Below are positions 54,534 through 62,665 of a stretch of 64,000 nucleotides of DNA, piece by piece. A program made the translations under genes and the position numbers. The notes beneath the pieces were generated by a model. The model was not told the origin of the DNA. It was given only the letters and a program-made list of their open reading frames with translations, and ran no database searches. Origin of the DNA: JBAZAX01 sp964568625 (GTDB lineage Bacteria > Babelota > Babeliae > Babelales > RVW-14); contig CAZMQG010000003.1 of NCBI GenBank assembly GCA_964568625.1, forward strand, positions 1 through 64,000. Reading direction: 5' to 3'. Each line of letters starts with the position of its first letter. Position 1 is the first letter of the stretch.

Positions 54534-56825
54534 TTAAGCGTCAATTTTCTCCGACTCTTTGTATCCGCACTCTTTTTTGGAACAGGTATACGTAACATTG
54601 CCCTCTTTGTCTTTAGTTACAACCATAAATGGATTTGAGCACTTTGGACAAGTTTTTTCTATTACCTCTCCAAAAACCGCAAACTTACACTTTGGATAAC
54701 CTGCACATCCCCAAAAAGTTCCACCTCTCCACCTACGTTTAACAAGGTTGCCTCCACATTGTGGACATGGAGTTGAAAGCTTTTCTTGATGTATATACTT
54801 ACATTCCGGATAACCGGAACAGGCAATAAATGGACCAAATTTACCCATTCTTTTAATAAGAGGTTTGCCACACTGAGGACAAGCCATATCAACAGACTGA
54901 GCCTGTGATGAGGCAGAAGTAAGTTTAATTACTCCACTTTCATCACGTTCAAAATTCGAAGTAAATTTACATTCAGGAAAGCCTGAACATCCTAAAAAAT
55001 TCCCCGTTTTGCCAAATCTGATATAGAGATCTTTCTTACACTCAGGACATTTAACATTCGATTGCATAGATTTTTTGGTAATATCTTTGCCACCAAATTC
55101 AATTAAATCTTTGCGAAATTTTTCATAAAATTCGTTAAGCACCGCATCACGCTTAACATCTCCGTTTTCAATTTTATCAAGCTGTTCTTCCATATTCGCC
55201 GTAAATGTAACATTTATTATATCTGGCAAATTTTTGGAAAGCATATCACTAACAGCTCGACCAAGCTCCGTTGGCATAAATTTTTTCTTCTCTTTCTCAA
55301 CATAACCACGCTTTTGAATTGTGGATAATGTTGCGGCATATGTACTTGGACGACCAATGCCCAATTTTTCAAGTTCTTTAACAAGCGAAGCTTCGGTATA
55401 TCTTGGAGGTGGTTGCGTAAAGTGCTGTTTAGGATCAACTTTTTGTAACTCCAGAGAATCTTTTTCTTGTAAGCCTTTTGGAAGTTTTATAATATCTTTG
55501 TCACCCTCTTCTTCTTCAATTTGATAAACTTTTAAAAAACCATCAAATTTAAGAGTAGAACCGGTAACTCTAAACAGATATTTTCCACCTGCAATTTCAA
55601 CTTGTCGGAGTGAATACTCAGCGGCAGTCATTTGGCAAGCAACAAATCGCTTCCAAATCAACTCATAAAGCTTAAGTTCATCTTTACCCATAAACTTACC
55701 GACTTGTTCCGGCGAACGAGCGACATTAATAGGCCTGATGGCTTCGTGGGCATCCTGAGCTCCCTCTTTTGAGTATGTATTCGCAGACTTTGGTAGATAA
55801 TCATCTCCATACTCTTTTGTAATAAATTCACGGGTTGCAGTAAGTGCGGTATCTGAAATACGCAAAGAGTCCGTACGCATATATGTAATCAAAGCCTCGG
55901 TATCCTGCCCAATTTGCACACCTTCATACAAACGCTGTGCAACTGACATGGTTTTATCCACAGAGAAGCCTAATTTATTATAAGCATCCTGTTGCAACGT
56001 ACTTGTCATAAAAGGAGGCAATGGTTTTTTTGATCGAATTGAATCGGTAATTTTTGATATAATAAACTGCTCTTTACTTAAACCCTGAACAGCTTTTTCA
56101 GTCTCTTCTTTGGTTTTAAGCTTAATTTGTTTATCATCAATTTTTACAAGCTCGGCAATCAAAGTCTGTTTGGCATCAATTTTGAAAATCGCATGTACAG
56201 ACCAGTACTCATCAGGTTTAAAGTCTTGAATGGCATGTTCACGATTGCAAACCAAAAGTAATGCAACAGATTGTACTCTACCGGCAGAAAGACCTTTTTT
56301 TATCTTTCGCCACAAAATTGGAGAGACTTCATATCCCACCCAACGGTCAAGAACTCTGCGGGCCTGCTGAGCCTCAACCTTTTTCATATCAACTTCAGAT
56401 TTATGCCCAATTGCTTCAATAATTGCGGGCTTTGTAATTTCGTTAAAAGTGATTCTATAAATTTTGGCATCATCTGCAAAGACTTTTTCTATCTCCTGAC
56501 CAATGTGCCAGGAAATTATCTCTCCTTCACGGTCAGGATCTGATGCGAGATAAACTTCGCTAGAATTTTTGGCCTGCTTACAGATATCATTAATAACTTG
56601 AGATTTATCTTTCAAAACCTCATATTCAAGTCCAATTTTGTGAGTTTTTTCATCGATCTCAACGCCAGTCTTGCTCGGTGGCAAATCTTTGACATGGCCA
56701 AAGGTCGACATAATCTTATAGTCTTTACCCAAAAATTTAGATATCGTCTTAATTTTTGCTGGAGACTCTACTATTATCAGTTTAGGTCCATCTGGATTCA
56801 TAGTTTTTTTACTCTTTTTTACCAT
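54534..56825 (-). CDS. topA: DNA topoisomerase I
   Basis: A 763-residue type IA topoisomerase relaxing negative supercoils. TOPRIM domain at the start (LIIVESPAKIKTISKFL, residues 16-32; acidic DPDREGE near 97). The active-site Tyr is in TEALITYMRTDS (about residue 318). The C-terminal 170 residues hold four zinc-ribbon units with CxxC pairs (CPECKKDLYIRFG, CPQCGKPLIKRMG, CPQCGGNLVKRRW, CPKCSNPF). GGGGGGC precedes the ATG. Length and the number of zinc units fit bacterial enzymes. Confidence 0.97.
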   Translation of the reverse strand: MVKKSKKTMNPDGPKLIIVESPAKIKTISKFLGKDYKIMSTFGHVKDLPPSKTGVEIDEKTHKIGLEYEVLKDKSQVINDICKQAKNSSEVYLASDPDREGEIISWHIGQEIEKVFADDAKIYRITFNEITKPAIIEAIGHKSEVDMKKVEAQQARRVLDRWVGYEVSPILWRKIKKGLSAGRVQSVALLLVCNREHAIQDFKPDEYWSVHAIFKIDAKQTLIAELVKIDDKQIKLKTKEETEKAVQGLSKEQFIISKITDSIRSKKPLPPFMTSTLQQDAYNKLGFSVDKTMSVAQRLYEGVQIGQDTEALITYMRTDSLRISDTALTATREFITKEYGDDYLPKSANTYSKEGAQDAHEAIRPINVARSPEQVGKFMGKDELKLYELIWKRFVACQMTAAEYSLRQVEIAGGKYLFRVTGSTLKFDGFLKVYQIEEEEGDKDIIKLPKGLQEKDSLELQKVDPKQHFTQPPPRYTEASLVKELEKLGIGRPSTYAATLSTIQKRGYVEKEKKKFMPTELGRAVSDMLSKNLPDIINVTFTANMEEQLDKIENGDVKRDAVLNEFYEKFRKDLIEFGGKDITKKSMQSNVKCPECKKDLYIRFGKTGNFLGCSGFPECKFTSNFERDESGVIKLTSASSQAQSVDMACPQCGKPLIKRMGKFGPFIACSGYPECKYIHQEKLSTPCPQCGGNLVKRRWRGGTFWGCAGYPKCKFAVFGEVIEKTCPKCSNPFMVVTKDKEGNVTYTCSKKECGYKESEKIDA

Positions 56826-57194
56826 TTTTGCCCCCCAGCAAATTAGCTAAATAATTTACAAGCCGAAACTTCAACCCGTAAGTTTTTCTTTTTTACCAGC
56901 TACAAAATTTTTGTCAAAGTTTTTCTTAAACTTATCATCATAAGCCTAATCATAATATTGCCAACTTGTCAATATGCAATGTTTTTATTCGATTTTATCA
57001 ATTGAATACAAGAAGAAGCAAAATACACAAGCAAGATATACGTTATACTATTGGTACACATAACTTTCATGATTTGTTATTCGGACAAAAAATTAAAGAA
57101 ACCATTGACATGGCTACCAACAAAATTCTAAAAAGATTGTATCTTCAGCGCCAAACAATAAGCCACTTATAAAAATTTATCGAAAGAACTAAAT
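56826..57194. other. gene-free stretch between topA and the 726-residue protein gene
   Basis: A 369-base AT-rich gap holding the divergent promoters. A 68-codon + strand frame (56966-57172) starts only at TTG without a ribosome binding site and resembles nothing I know, so I leave it uncalled. No hairpin terminator or repeat stands out. Confidence 0.5.
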
Positions 57195-59375
57195 ATGCTT
57201 AAAAATATGTTCTGTTGCCCAGCCAAGCAATTTATAATTTTTTTTATTGGCATATTAATATTTAATAATCAAACAATCAGCCCGGTTGATATAAGTAGCA
57301 TAAAAGACACTTATTCCATATTATCCGATGATTTTAAGCATTGCTCGCCAATCCACGGAGCTGTATGGGCTGAGACTCAACTTTTAAAAAAGTGTTATAA
57401 ACAAATGAAACCCAAACCTGAAGTTTCAGATGCTACAATCGTTTTGATAAATGAGCTATTCCATCTAATAGGAGACACATTTAGCGTAACAAACAACAAA
57501 GGTATGCCAGCAAAATATTTTTCACCTAAAATAATAGGCTTAATAATAGGAACAATAGAACAAAATAAAAATCCAAAAGCTCTGTCTAAAAGTATCCAAG
57601 ATCTAATAAACGGTAACAAAGACTTTATCGCGTCAAATGAAGCTGTAAAAAAAAGCCCACCAATAATAAAAGATCATGAACGAATAATAAAAGATCGTGT
57701 CAAAAAACTAGCAACTGCTATTTCAAAATCACTTTGCGAATGCGGCTTTATTAAAGACAAAGATATACCCGTTTCTTATCCGCCATACACAACACATACA
57801 ATTCTTCTAGGTTTTTTATATAAACTATCCACAAGCAAAAACGACTTCCGCGCTTATTTTGAACAATTGCAAGCAACAATAACCTCAAAAAGTATATTTA
57901 CTACCGAAGGTAAAAAAATCTTTGAAAAAACAGATTGGAACGCCAACGTTTTCGACAAAAACCAAGTAGATTCAATAATTAATATCTGCTCAGATGAAAG
58001 CAAAAAACTCCAAACAGATAAAACAATACCTGAATTTTTTAAGAACCAATTTGAAGCAGTTGTTTTTGCCGAAATAATAAAACAGTTTTACCAGCAATCA
58101 TTACCACAAGTAATAGATGATAGTAGCGCTGATTTTGATACACTTTTTGAAAATAACGGAAAAAACATAGCCGTTGGTTTTGGCGATTGCACCGAAACTA
58201 CAATAAGAAATTTATGTAATTTTATTTTATATAATCAAGACGAAGGAAAATTCATTCCAATCAAAACCGAAAGTTTAAATCCATCCCAAGAGTTATTAGA
58301 CTTTTATCAAGGAGAAAATGCCGATGCCACCAAACACACAAATCCGGATAAACATGGGCCCTGGAGTAATTTGATGCAAAATATTCCAGGAGTTATTTAT
58401 GCCCAAATAATCTCCAAAACTGATCCTGAAAACGAACATTATGAAACTGATCATAATATATTGAGAGACTATGGAAAACCATGCTACGTATTACTTACAC
58501 AAGAAGAGCTAAAAAAAATTGATCAAAGCAAAATATCAAAAACGGAGGAAAATCAAACCCCTGATGGGTCATCTCAGGATGGGAGGCCCTACTCTGCAAC
58601 CTTCATGGAACAGACTTGCAAAGTTATGGTTGGTATCGAAGAAGATTATATAGTTGCCGGTCCCGACCAGTACATAGCTTACGCACTGTGGCCAAGCTTA
58701 AAAAATATTATCATTTTGCTAAACCGTCTTTTTGGGCTTAAGTTATATGAAGACCCGCTTACCCCATTCAAAGATGAAAAATTTTGTTCAAAATACTTTC
58801 CAATTATGTGTGAAAAGTTTGGATGGACTTATTCTGGTCCAAGCATACCTTCCGGCACTAGGCAAGTAAACCTCGACACTGCATACTTTAACTGGAATAA
58901 GTACGTTTTTCACAGCGATAACTCAGGCAATAATATTCACATAAGCTTAACTCGTAATTCAAAAGCTAAATGGGATATTAATATATGCAAGTCACATTCA
59001 GAAATAAAAAACGTTAAAGGCTCTGACGATGGATCCGGCAAAGATAAAGTATCAGGCAAATATAGACCAATATTATTTGATGCTTTTCCGAAGTCCCAAG
59101 AATCTATAATTCTGTATGATTTACTAGCATTGTACGCACCAAAAACAATCGATCTTAAAAATCTATTTAAAAGTGAAACAATAAGCGAAATTAGAAAAAA
59201 ATACTTACGTATTTTGACAGGTAGTCCTGACACCGGTAGCTCGGCTGAAAGCGAAGACGAAAATCCATTAAATTTAAAACTTCAAAAGCTAAAGGACTCG
59301 TTATTTAATCTAAAAAGCAACCTTGAATCATTAAAAACAAAATTGGAAGCACTAAAATCAACAATCAAGAATTAG
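57195..59375 (+). CDS. large secreted protein of unknown function
   Basis: A 726-residue exported protein, the largest unknown in the window. Signal peptide residues about 5-30 (FIIFFIGILIFNNQ). The N-terminal 270 residues are helical. A motif near residue 330 (VGFGDCTETTIRNLCNFIL) puts a Cys two residues from Glu-Thr-Thr, and I note it as the best candidate functional site. A Trp/Tyr/Gly-rich part follows (VAGPDQYIAYALWPSLKN), then a Ser/Asp-rich linker and a C-terminal coiled coil (LKDSLFNLKSNLESLKTKLE). Several conserved-looking His and Cys residues occur but no known catalytic triad is recognisable. GAAAGAA precedes the ATG. Confidence 0.78.
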   Translation: MLKNMFCCPAKQFIIFFIGILIFNNQTISPVDISSIKDTYSILSDDFKHCSPIHGAVWAETQLLKKCYKQMKPKPEVSDATIVLINELFHLIGDTFSVTNNKGMPAKYFSPKIIGLIIGTIEQNKNPKALSKSIQDLINGNKDFIASNEAVKKSPPIIKDHERIIKDRVKKLATAISKSLCECGFIKDKDIPVSYPPYTTHTILLGFLYKLSTSKNDFRAYFEQLQATITSKSIFTTEGKKIFEKTDWNANVFDKNQVDSIINICSDESKKLQTDKTIPEFFKNQFEAVVFAEIIKQFYQQSLPQVIDDSSADFDTLFENNGKNIAVGFGDCTETTIRNLCNFILYNQDEGKFIPIKTESLNPSQELLDFYQGENADATKHTNPDKHGPWSNLMQNIPGVIYAQIISKTDPENEHYETDHNILRDYGKPCYVLLTQEELKKIDQSKISKTEENQTPDGSSQDGRPYSATFMEQTCKVMVGIEEDYIVAGPDQYIAYALWPSLKNIIILLNRLFGLKLYEDPLTPFKDEKFCSKYFPIMCEKFGWTYSGPSIPSGTRQVNLDTAYFNWNKYVFHSDNSGNNIHISLTRNSKAKWDINICKSHSEIKNVKGSDDGSGKDKVSGKYRPILFDAFPKSQESIILYDLLALYAPKTIDLKNLFKSETISEIRKKYLRILTGSPDTGSSAESEDENPLNLKLQKLKDSLFNLKSNLESLKTKLEALKSTIKN

Positions 59376-59443
59376 CACGCAAGCAAAAAGCTTTAACCAA
59401 ATTATTAAAGTTTATAGCTCAGAGTTAAAATTATTGGAATAAA

Positions 59444-60196
59444 TTACTCAAATCCGTGAATATCAATCTCTTTGATTAATTCCGATGATCCTGACTTGAT
59501 AATTTTACCAGCCTTCATAATATGAACAAAATCAGGGGCCAAGTGTTCGAGAAGTCTTGGGTTGTGAGTTATTACCAAAAAAGCAGAATCTTTTTGATTT
59601 TGGCGAATTTGATTGATCTGGGTGCATATTATCTTGATAGCATCAAGATCAAGCCCTGAGTCAATTTCATCAAGAATCGCTAACTTGGGTTGCAAGACAG
59701 CCATTTGCAAAATCTCGGCTTTCTTTTTTTCCCCTCCGGAAAATCCAACATTTGTGGCACGTTCAACCAAAATTGGGTCGACTTTTAATTCCTGGATTTT
59801 TTGATCTAGAAGTTTATTAAATTCATTTAATCGAAGCTGTTTTGAAGTGTTATCATAAATTTGATTATATGCCTGACGAAGTAGCTGCTTTAGTGGAACT
59901 CCTTCGATTTCACTTGGATTTTGCAAGGCTAAAAACAGACCAAGTTTGGCGCGATCGTTAGGCTTAAGCGTATTAATAAGTTGTCCACAAAAGTAAATTT
60001 GCCCCTCTTGAATGTGGTATCTGGGATGTCCCATTAGAGTCAAGGAGAATGAACTTTTACCTGAGCCATTTTGGCCCATGATAACATGAGTTTCCCCTGG
60101 ATTAATTTGTAAATCAATCCCGTTTAATATATCTTTTTCGTCGATATTTACTTTTAAATTTTTAACGATTAATAATGCATCCATTGAAATTGTCAT
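59444..60196 (-). CDS. sufC: Fe-S cluster assembly ATPase SufC
   Basis: A 250-residue ABC-type ATPase of the SUF system, which works with SufB and SufD to assemble iron-sulfur clusters. Walker A is GQNGSGKSS (about residues 39-47), signature VGFSGGEKKKAE (the SufC-specific form), and Walker B LAILDEIDSGLD, followed by the SufC DEIDSGLD/DAIK pattern. There is no membrane domain. AAGG precedes the ATG. sufB and sufD are not next to it here, unlike in most bacteria, so it appears isolated. Fe-S supply would serve nrdG. Confidence 0.95.
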   Translation of the reverse strand: MTISMDALLIVKNLKVNIDEKDILNGIDLQINPGETHVIMGQNGSGKSSFSLTLMGHPRYHIQEGQIYFCGQLINTLKPNDRAKLGLFLALQNPSEIEGVPLKQLLRQAYNQIYDNTSKQLRLNEFNKLLDQKIQELKVDPILVERATNVGFSGGEKKKAEILQMAVLQPKLAILDEIDSGLDLDAIKIICTQINQIRQNQKDSAFLVITHNPRLLEHLAPDFVHIMKAGKIIKSGSSELIKEIDIHGFE

Positions 60197-60287
60197 ATAG
60201 CCTTAGCTTGTGTTTTAAATTAAATCTCTTGATATAAAATTTATTATAGTTAAAAGCCTATAGAAATTAGAGTTTTTTTGCAATAGC

Positions 60288-60318
60288 GCAGGAGAAGAGC
60301 CAAAGACCCTTCTCCTGC
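60288..60318. terminator. hairpin after the small lipoprotein gene
   Basis: GCAGGAGAAG (60288-60297) faces CTTCTCCTGC (60309-60318), a 10-bp stem with an 11-nt loop. It lies 49 bases beyond the lipoprotein stop, but no T run follows on the - strand, so it is a weak or atypical terminator. sufC begins 92 bases further on. Confidence 0.5.
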
Positions 60319-60366
60319 TATAACTTCCAGTTTTTTCTATAAAATACTCTTAAATAAACTCAACTA

Positions 60367-60624
60367 TTACTTGTCATCGTGATGATGACGTTTATGTTTT
60401 CTATCATCACCAGATTCATGCCCAATGATACCACCAGCAGTACCACCAACAACAGCACCAATTGCAGCTCCACCTCCACCGCCAGCGGCTCCACCGATTG
60501 CAGCACCCGTACCAGCACCAATCAAAACTCCGGTAACGGTTTTTTCTTCCTTTGTACATCCGGAGAATGAAACCATTGCCCCTAGAGCAAATGTAGCCAA
60601 TAATAGCTTAATTGCCGTTTTCAT
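60367..60624 (-). CDS. small glycine-zipper lipoprotein
   Basis: An 85-residue lipoprotein. The ATG at 60624 follows GGGAGGG; earlier in-frame starts lack such a site. Signal and lipobox: KLLLATFALGAMVSFSGC, Cys21. The mature part is a glycine zipper (GVLIGAGTGAAIGGAAGG ... AAIGAVVGGTAGGIIG), the GxxxG pattern of membrane-inserting or oligomerising outer-membrane lipoproteins of the SlyB/OmpA-linked type. It ends in a His/Lys/Asp tail (DDRKHKRHHHDDK), suggesting metal binding. It belongs with two more glycine-zipper lipoproteins just upstream. Confidence 0.85.
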   Translation of the reverse strand: MKTAIKLLLATFALGAMVSFSGCTKEEKTVTGVLIGAGTGAAIGGAAGGGGGAAIGAVVGGTAGGIIGHESGDDRKHKRHHHDDK

Positions 60625-60714
60625 AATACCCTCCCTAAAAAATCCCATTTGAACTATCAACTGTTTTTATTTTACTTGAAAACAAATCCAATCGTGAAGA
60701 GTTTAATAAAAGAA

Positions 60715-60750
60715 AGAGCGGGAGGCCTGAATCTTCAGGCCTCCCGCTCT
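60715..60750 (-). terminator. strong terminator after the zinc-ribbon lipoprotein
   Basis: A GC-rich, near-perfect palindrome (AGAGCGGGAGGCCTGA and its complement, 15-17 bp) lies 88 bases beyond the zinc-ribbon lipoprotein stop. In the - strand reading it is followed by TTCTTTTATT. In this AT-rich sequence such a stem is conspicuous. Confidence 0.85.
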
Positions 60751-60838
60751 ACAAATTATTAGCTAAATATAAAAGTAATTATTAAGTTAACATTAGCAAG
60801 TTAGCATTAGCTAATTTTTCTTAAAAAGCTAATTCTTA

Positions 60839-61387
60839 TTAAACTCGTCCGCTAAGCTTAACTCTTGGACAGTATGGACAGAATCTATAACCACACTGCA
60901 CTTCAAATTTAGTTCCACATTCTCTGCAGTATCTATATCTAATCAAGTTTCCACCGCATTTTGGACAGCTTTGTGCTCCAAGTAAAGTAACTTTCTTCCC
61001 ACAATCTTGACACCATCTGTCAAAAGTGTGCTTCAAAATTTCATTTTCTTCTCTAAGCTGTTGTATTTTGCGCTCTCTGTGGGCATCTTTTTGCTGTTTT
61101 ATAATACGTTCTTCGCGTTCTTCTTCTTTATCAACATCTTTTCCTACTTCACGTCCAAGCAGGTTTCCAACAAGTCCGCCAATTACCGCACCTGTCACTT
61201 TATCATGCCGACCTGCTACGGCGGTTCCGATTAAAGCACCTGATGCCGCACCAAAAGTGCCGCCTGCTGATTCATGTTTACCACAACCAGAAAAGAGTTG
61301 AAGTAATACCACTGACAGTATAAATAATGATCCAAACTTAACCAATTTACTGTATTTGAAACTACACATGTAAAAATCTTTTTGCAT
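60839..61387 (-). CDS. lipoprotein with glycine zipper, coiled coil and zinc ribbons
   Basis: A 182-residue protein of unusual architecture. The ATG at 61387 follows AAAAGGA. An N-terminal leader of about 34 residues ends at lipobox LFSGC. A glycine zipper follows (GTFGAASGALIGTAVAG ... AVIGGLVGNLLG), then a charged coiled coil (EEEREERIIKQQKDAHRER). The C-terminal half has eight cysteines as four CxxC pairs (CQDCGKK, CPKCGGN, CRECGTK, CPYC), forming two zinc ribbons. It sits 13 bases after another glycine-zipper lipoprotein. Zinc ribbons on an exported lipoprotein are uncommon; the role is unknown. Confidence 0.82.
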   Translation of the reverse strand: MQKDFYMCSFKYSKLVKFGSLFILSVVLLQLFSGCGKHESAGGTFGAASGALIGTAVAGRHDKVTGAVIGGLVGNLLGREVGKDVDKEEEREERIIKQQKDAHRERKIQQLREENEILKHTFDRWCQDCGKKVTLLGAQSCPKCGGNLIRYRYCRECGTKFEVQCGYRFCPYCPRVKLSGRV

Positions 61388-61400
61388 AAAAGTCCTTTTG

Positions 61401-61811
61401 TTACTTTTCGCTAGTGCAATTATTATTAACACTCTTCGTATCCACTTGTTTAAGATCTTTTTTTAGATCATTCGTTTTTATGTCTTTTTCATTTTTTCTT
61501 TTTTTCTTATAGGCAAAGTGGTTTACAAGCACACTACCAAGAGTTGTTACTGCGCCATATGCTATTGAAATAGCACCACCACCCATAGCAACTGATGCGG
61601 CAGTTCCTGCAATACCTCCAACAACGGCTCCTACCATAGCACCCTTTTTCTTATCTTTTGATAAGGAAGCTCCAACTGTACTACCAATTGACGTTCCTAA
61701 AACAGTAGTAAAAATAGATTTACTGTCTTTACTACATCCTGCACAAAGTGCAATTACAAAAAAAAGAACAATAAATTTTCTAATACCGAACAAAAATCTC
61801 AAAATAACCAT
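61401..61811 (-). CDS. glycine-zipper lipoprotein
   Basis: A 136-residue lipoprotein; the ATG at 61811 follows GGGGG. Leader FIVLFFVIALCAGC gives the lipidated Cys. The mature part is glycine-zipper-like (LGTSIGSTVGASL, AMVGAVVGGIAGTAASVAMGG) and ends in a basic, Lys-rich tail (KKKRKNEKDIKTNDLKKDLK). It is first of the three glycine-zipper lipoproteins here and lies 41 bases after batE. Such proteins usually sit in the outer membrane; function unknown. Confidence 0.83.
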   Translation of the reverse strand: MVILRFLFGIRKFIVLFFVIALCAGCSKDSKSIFTTVLGTSIGSTVGASLSKDKKKGAMVGAVVGGIAGTAASVAMGGGAISIAYGAVTTLGSVLVNHFAYKKKRKNEKDIKTNDLKKDLKQVDTKSVNNNCTSEK

Positions 61812-61852
61812 TATAACCCCCACTTAAAATATATAACCCCATTTAAATAAAC

Positions 61853-62635
61853 TTAAATAACCTCCACGGCTTTTTGGCTTATCCAACCGATCTGTCCATT
61901 TATTTTAATTTTATAGAATCCATTTGAAGTCTTTTGAATTATGACCTCTTTGGCCTCGCTCACAAAACTCAATACCTGGTAGTTATCACCTGGACCGGAT
62001 AAAAGCTTTGCGTTATCAGTTATTACTATTCCAAATTGTTTATATTCAAAATTGTATTTACTAACTAACATTAAACCAGAAATGGCTATAAATGTAAACA
62101 GCATGGCCGCCAGAAGCCTCTTTCGCAACCTAAATAATTTTCGAATGAACACAAAAAGGAATATCCATAATATTAAAAATACAATTTGAAAGAAAAATAA
62201 AGGAGTTGCGCGAATAAATGAAATTATTTGTATTTTTAAATTTTTTAAATTTTTAAATACAGCTTCAGTTTTTTTATCTTTTTTCCCAGTTTTTTGCGCC
62301 TTAATCTTCTCTTTTACCATTTTAATATTACTCAAAAGCTCAGACCTATCAGAAAATCCCCAATATTTTTCCGCTCGTCGCCAGTATAGATGTGCAAATC
62401 CAAACCTATTAAGTTTGTAAGCACAGTTACCTAAATTGTAGTTTACAACTGCATTTTTATCTTGAATTTTTTTATACAATTCCATTGCTAATTCATACTG
62501 ACCATCTTTGTAAAGACTGTTCGCTTTATCAAAAATCGCCTTATTATCAAGTTGTTCTTTCTTTGCGTTTAAACAAACAGATAACAAAAATACCACCAAA
62601 AAACCCGTAAAAATCTTTAACCGCTTACTTTTCAT
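61853..62635 (-). CDS. batE: BatE-like aerotolerance protein (TPR plus SH3)
   Basis: A 260-residue envelope protein. A signal peptide (residues 1-24) precedes two TPR-like helix pairs (AIFDKANSLYKDGQYELAMELY and NYNLGNCAYKLNRFGFAHLY), two membrane helices (about residues 140-190), and a C-terminal bacterial SH3 domain (AKLLSGPGDNYQVLSFVSEA ... GQIGWISQKAVEVI). This is the BatE order seen next to BatD in Bacteroides-type Bat operons. AGGA precedes the ATG. It lies 30 bases after batD. Bat proteins are linked to oxidative stress tolerance in some bacteria, with mechanism unsettled. Confidence 0.8.
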   Translation of the reverse strand: MKSKRLKIFTGFLVVFLLSVCLNAKKEQLDNKAIFDKANSLYKDGQYELAMELYKKIQDKNAVVNYNLGNCAYKLNRFGFAHLYWRRAEKYWGFSDRSELLSNIKMVKEKIKAQKTGKKDKKTEAVFKNLKNLKIQIISFIRATPLFFFQIVFLILWIFLFVFIRKLFRLRKRLLAAMLFTFIAISGLMLVSKYNFEYKQFGIVITDNAKLLSGPGDNYQVLSFVSEAKEVIIQKTSNGFYKIKINGQIGWISQKAVEVI

Positions 62636-62665
62636 TTATATATCCTTAATGTTTAAGCTTAATAA

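Noticed and set aside
56966..57172. 68-codon + strand frame before the 726-residue protein
   Set aside because: Only a TTG start, no ribosome binding site and no recognisable content.
60402..60660. Pro/Ala-rich + strand frames opposite the small lipoprotein
   Set aside because: They are antisense readings of the glycine zipper codons.
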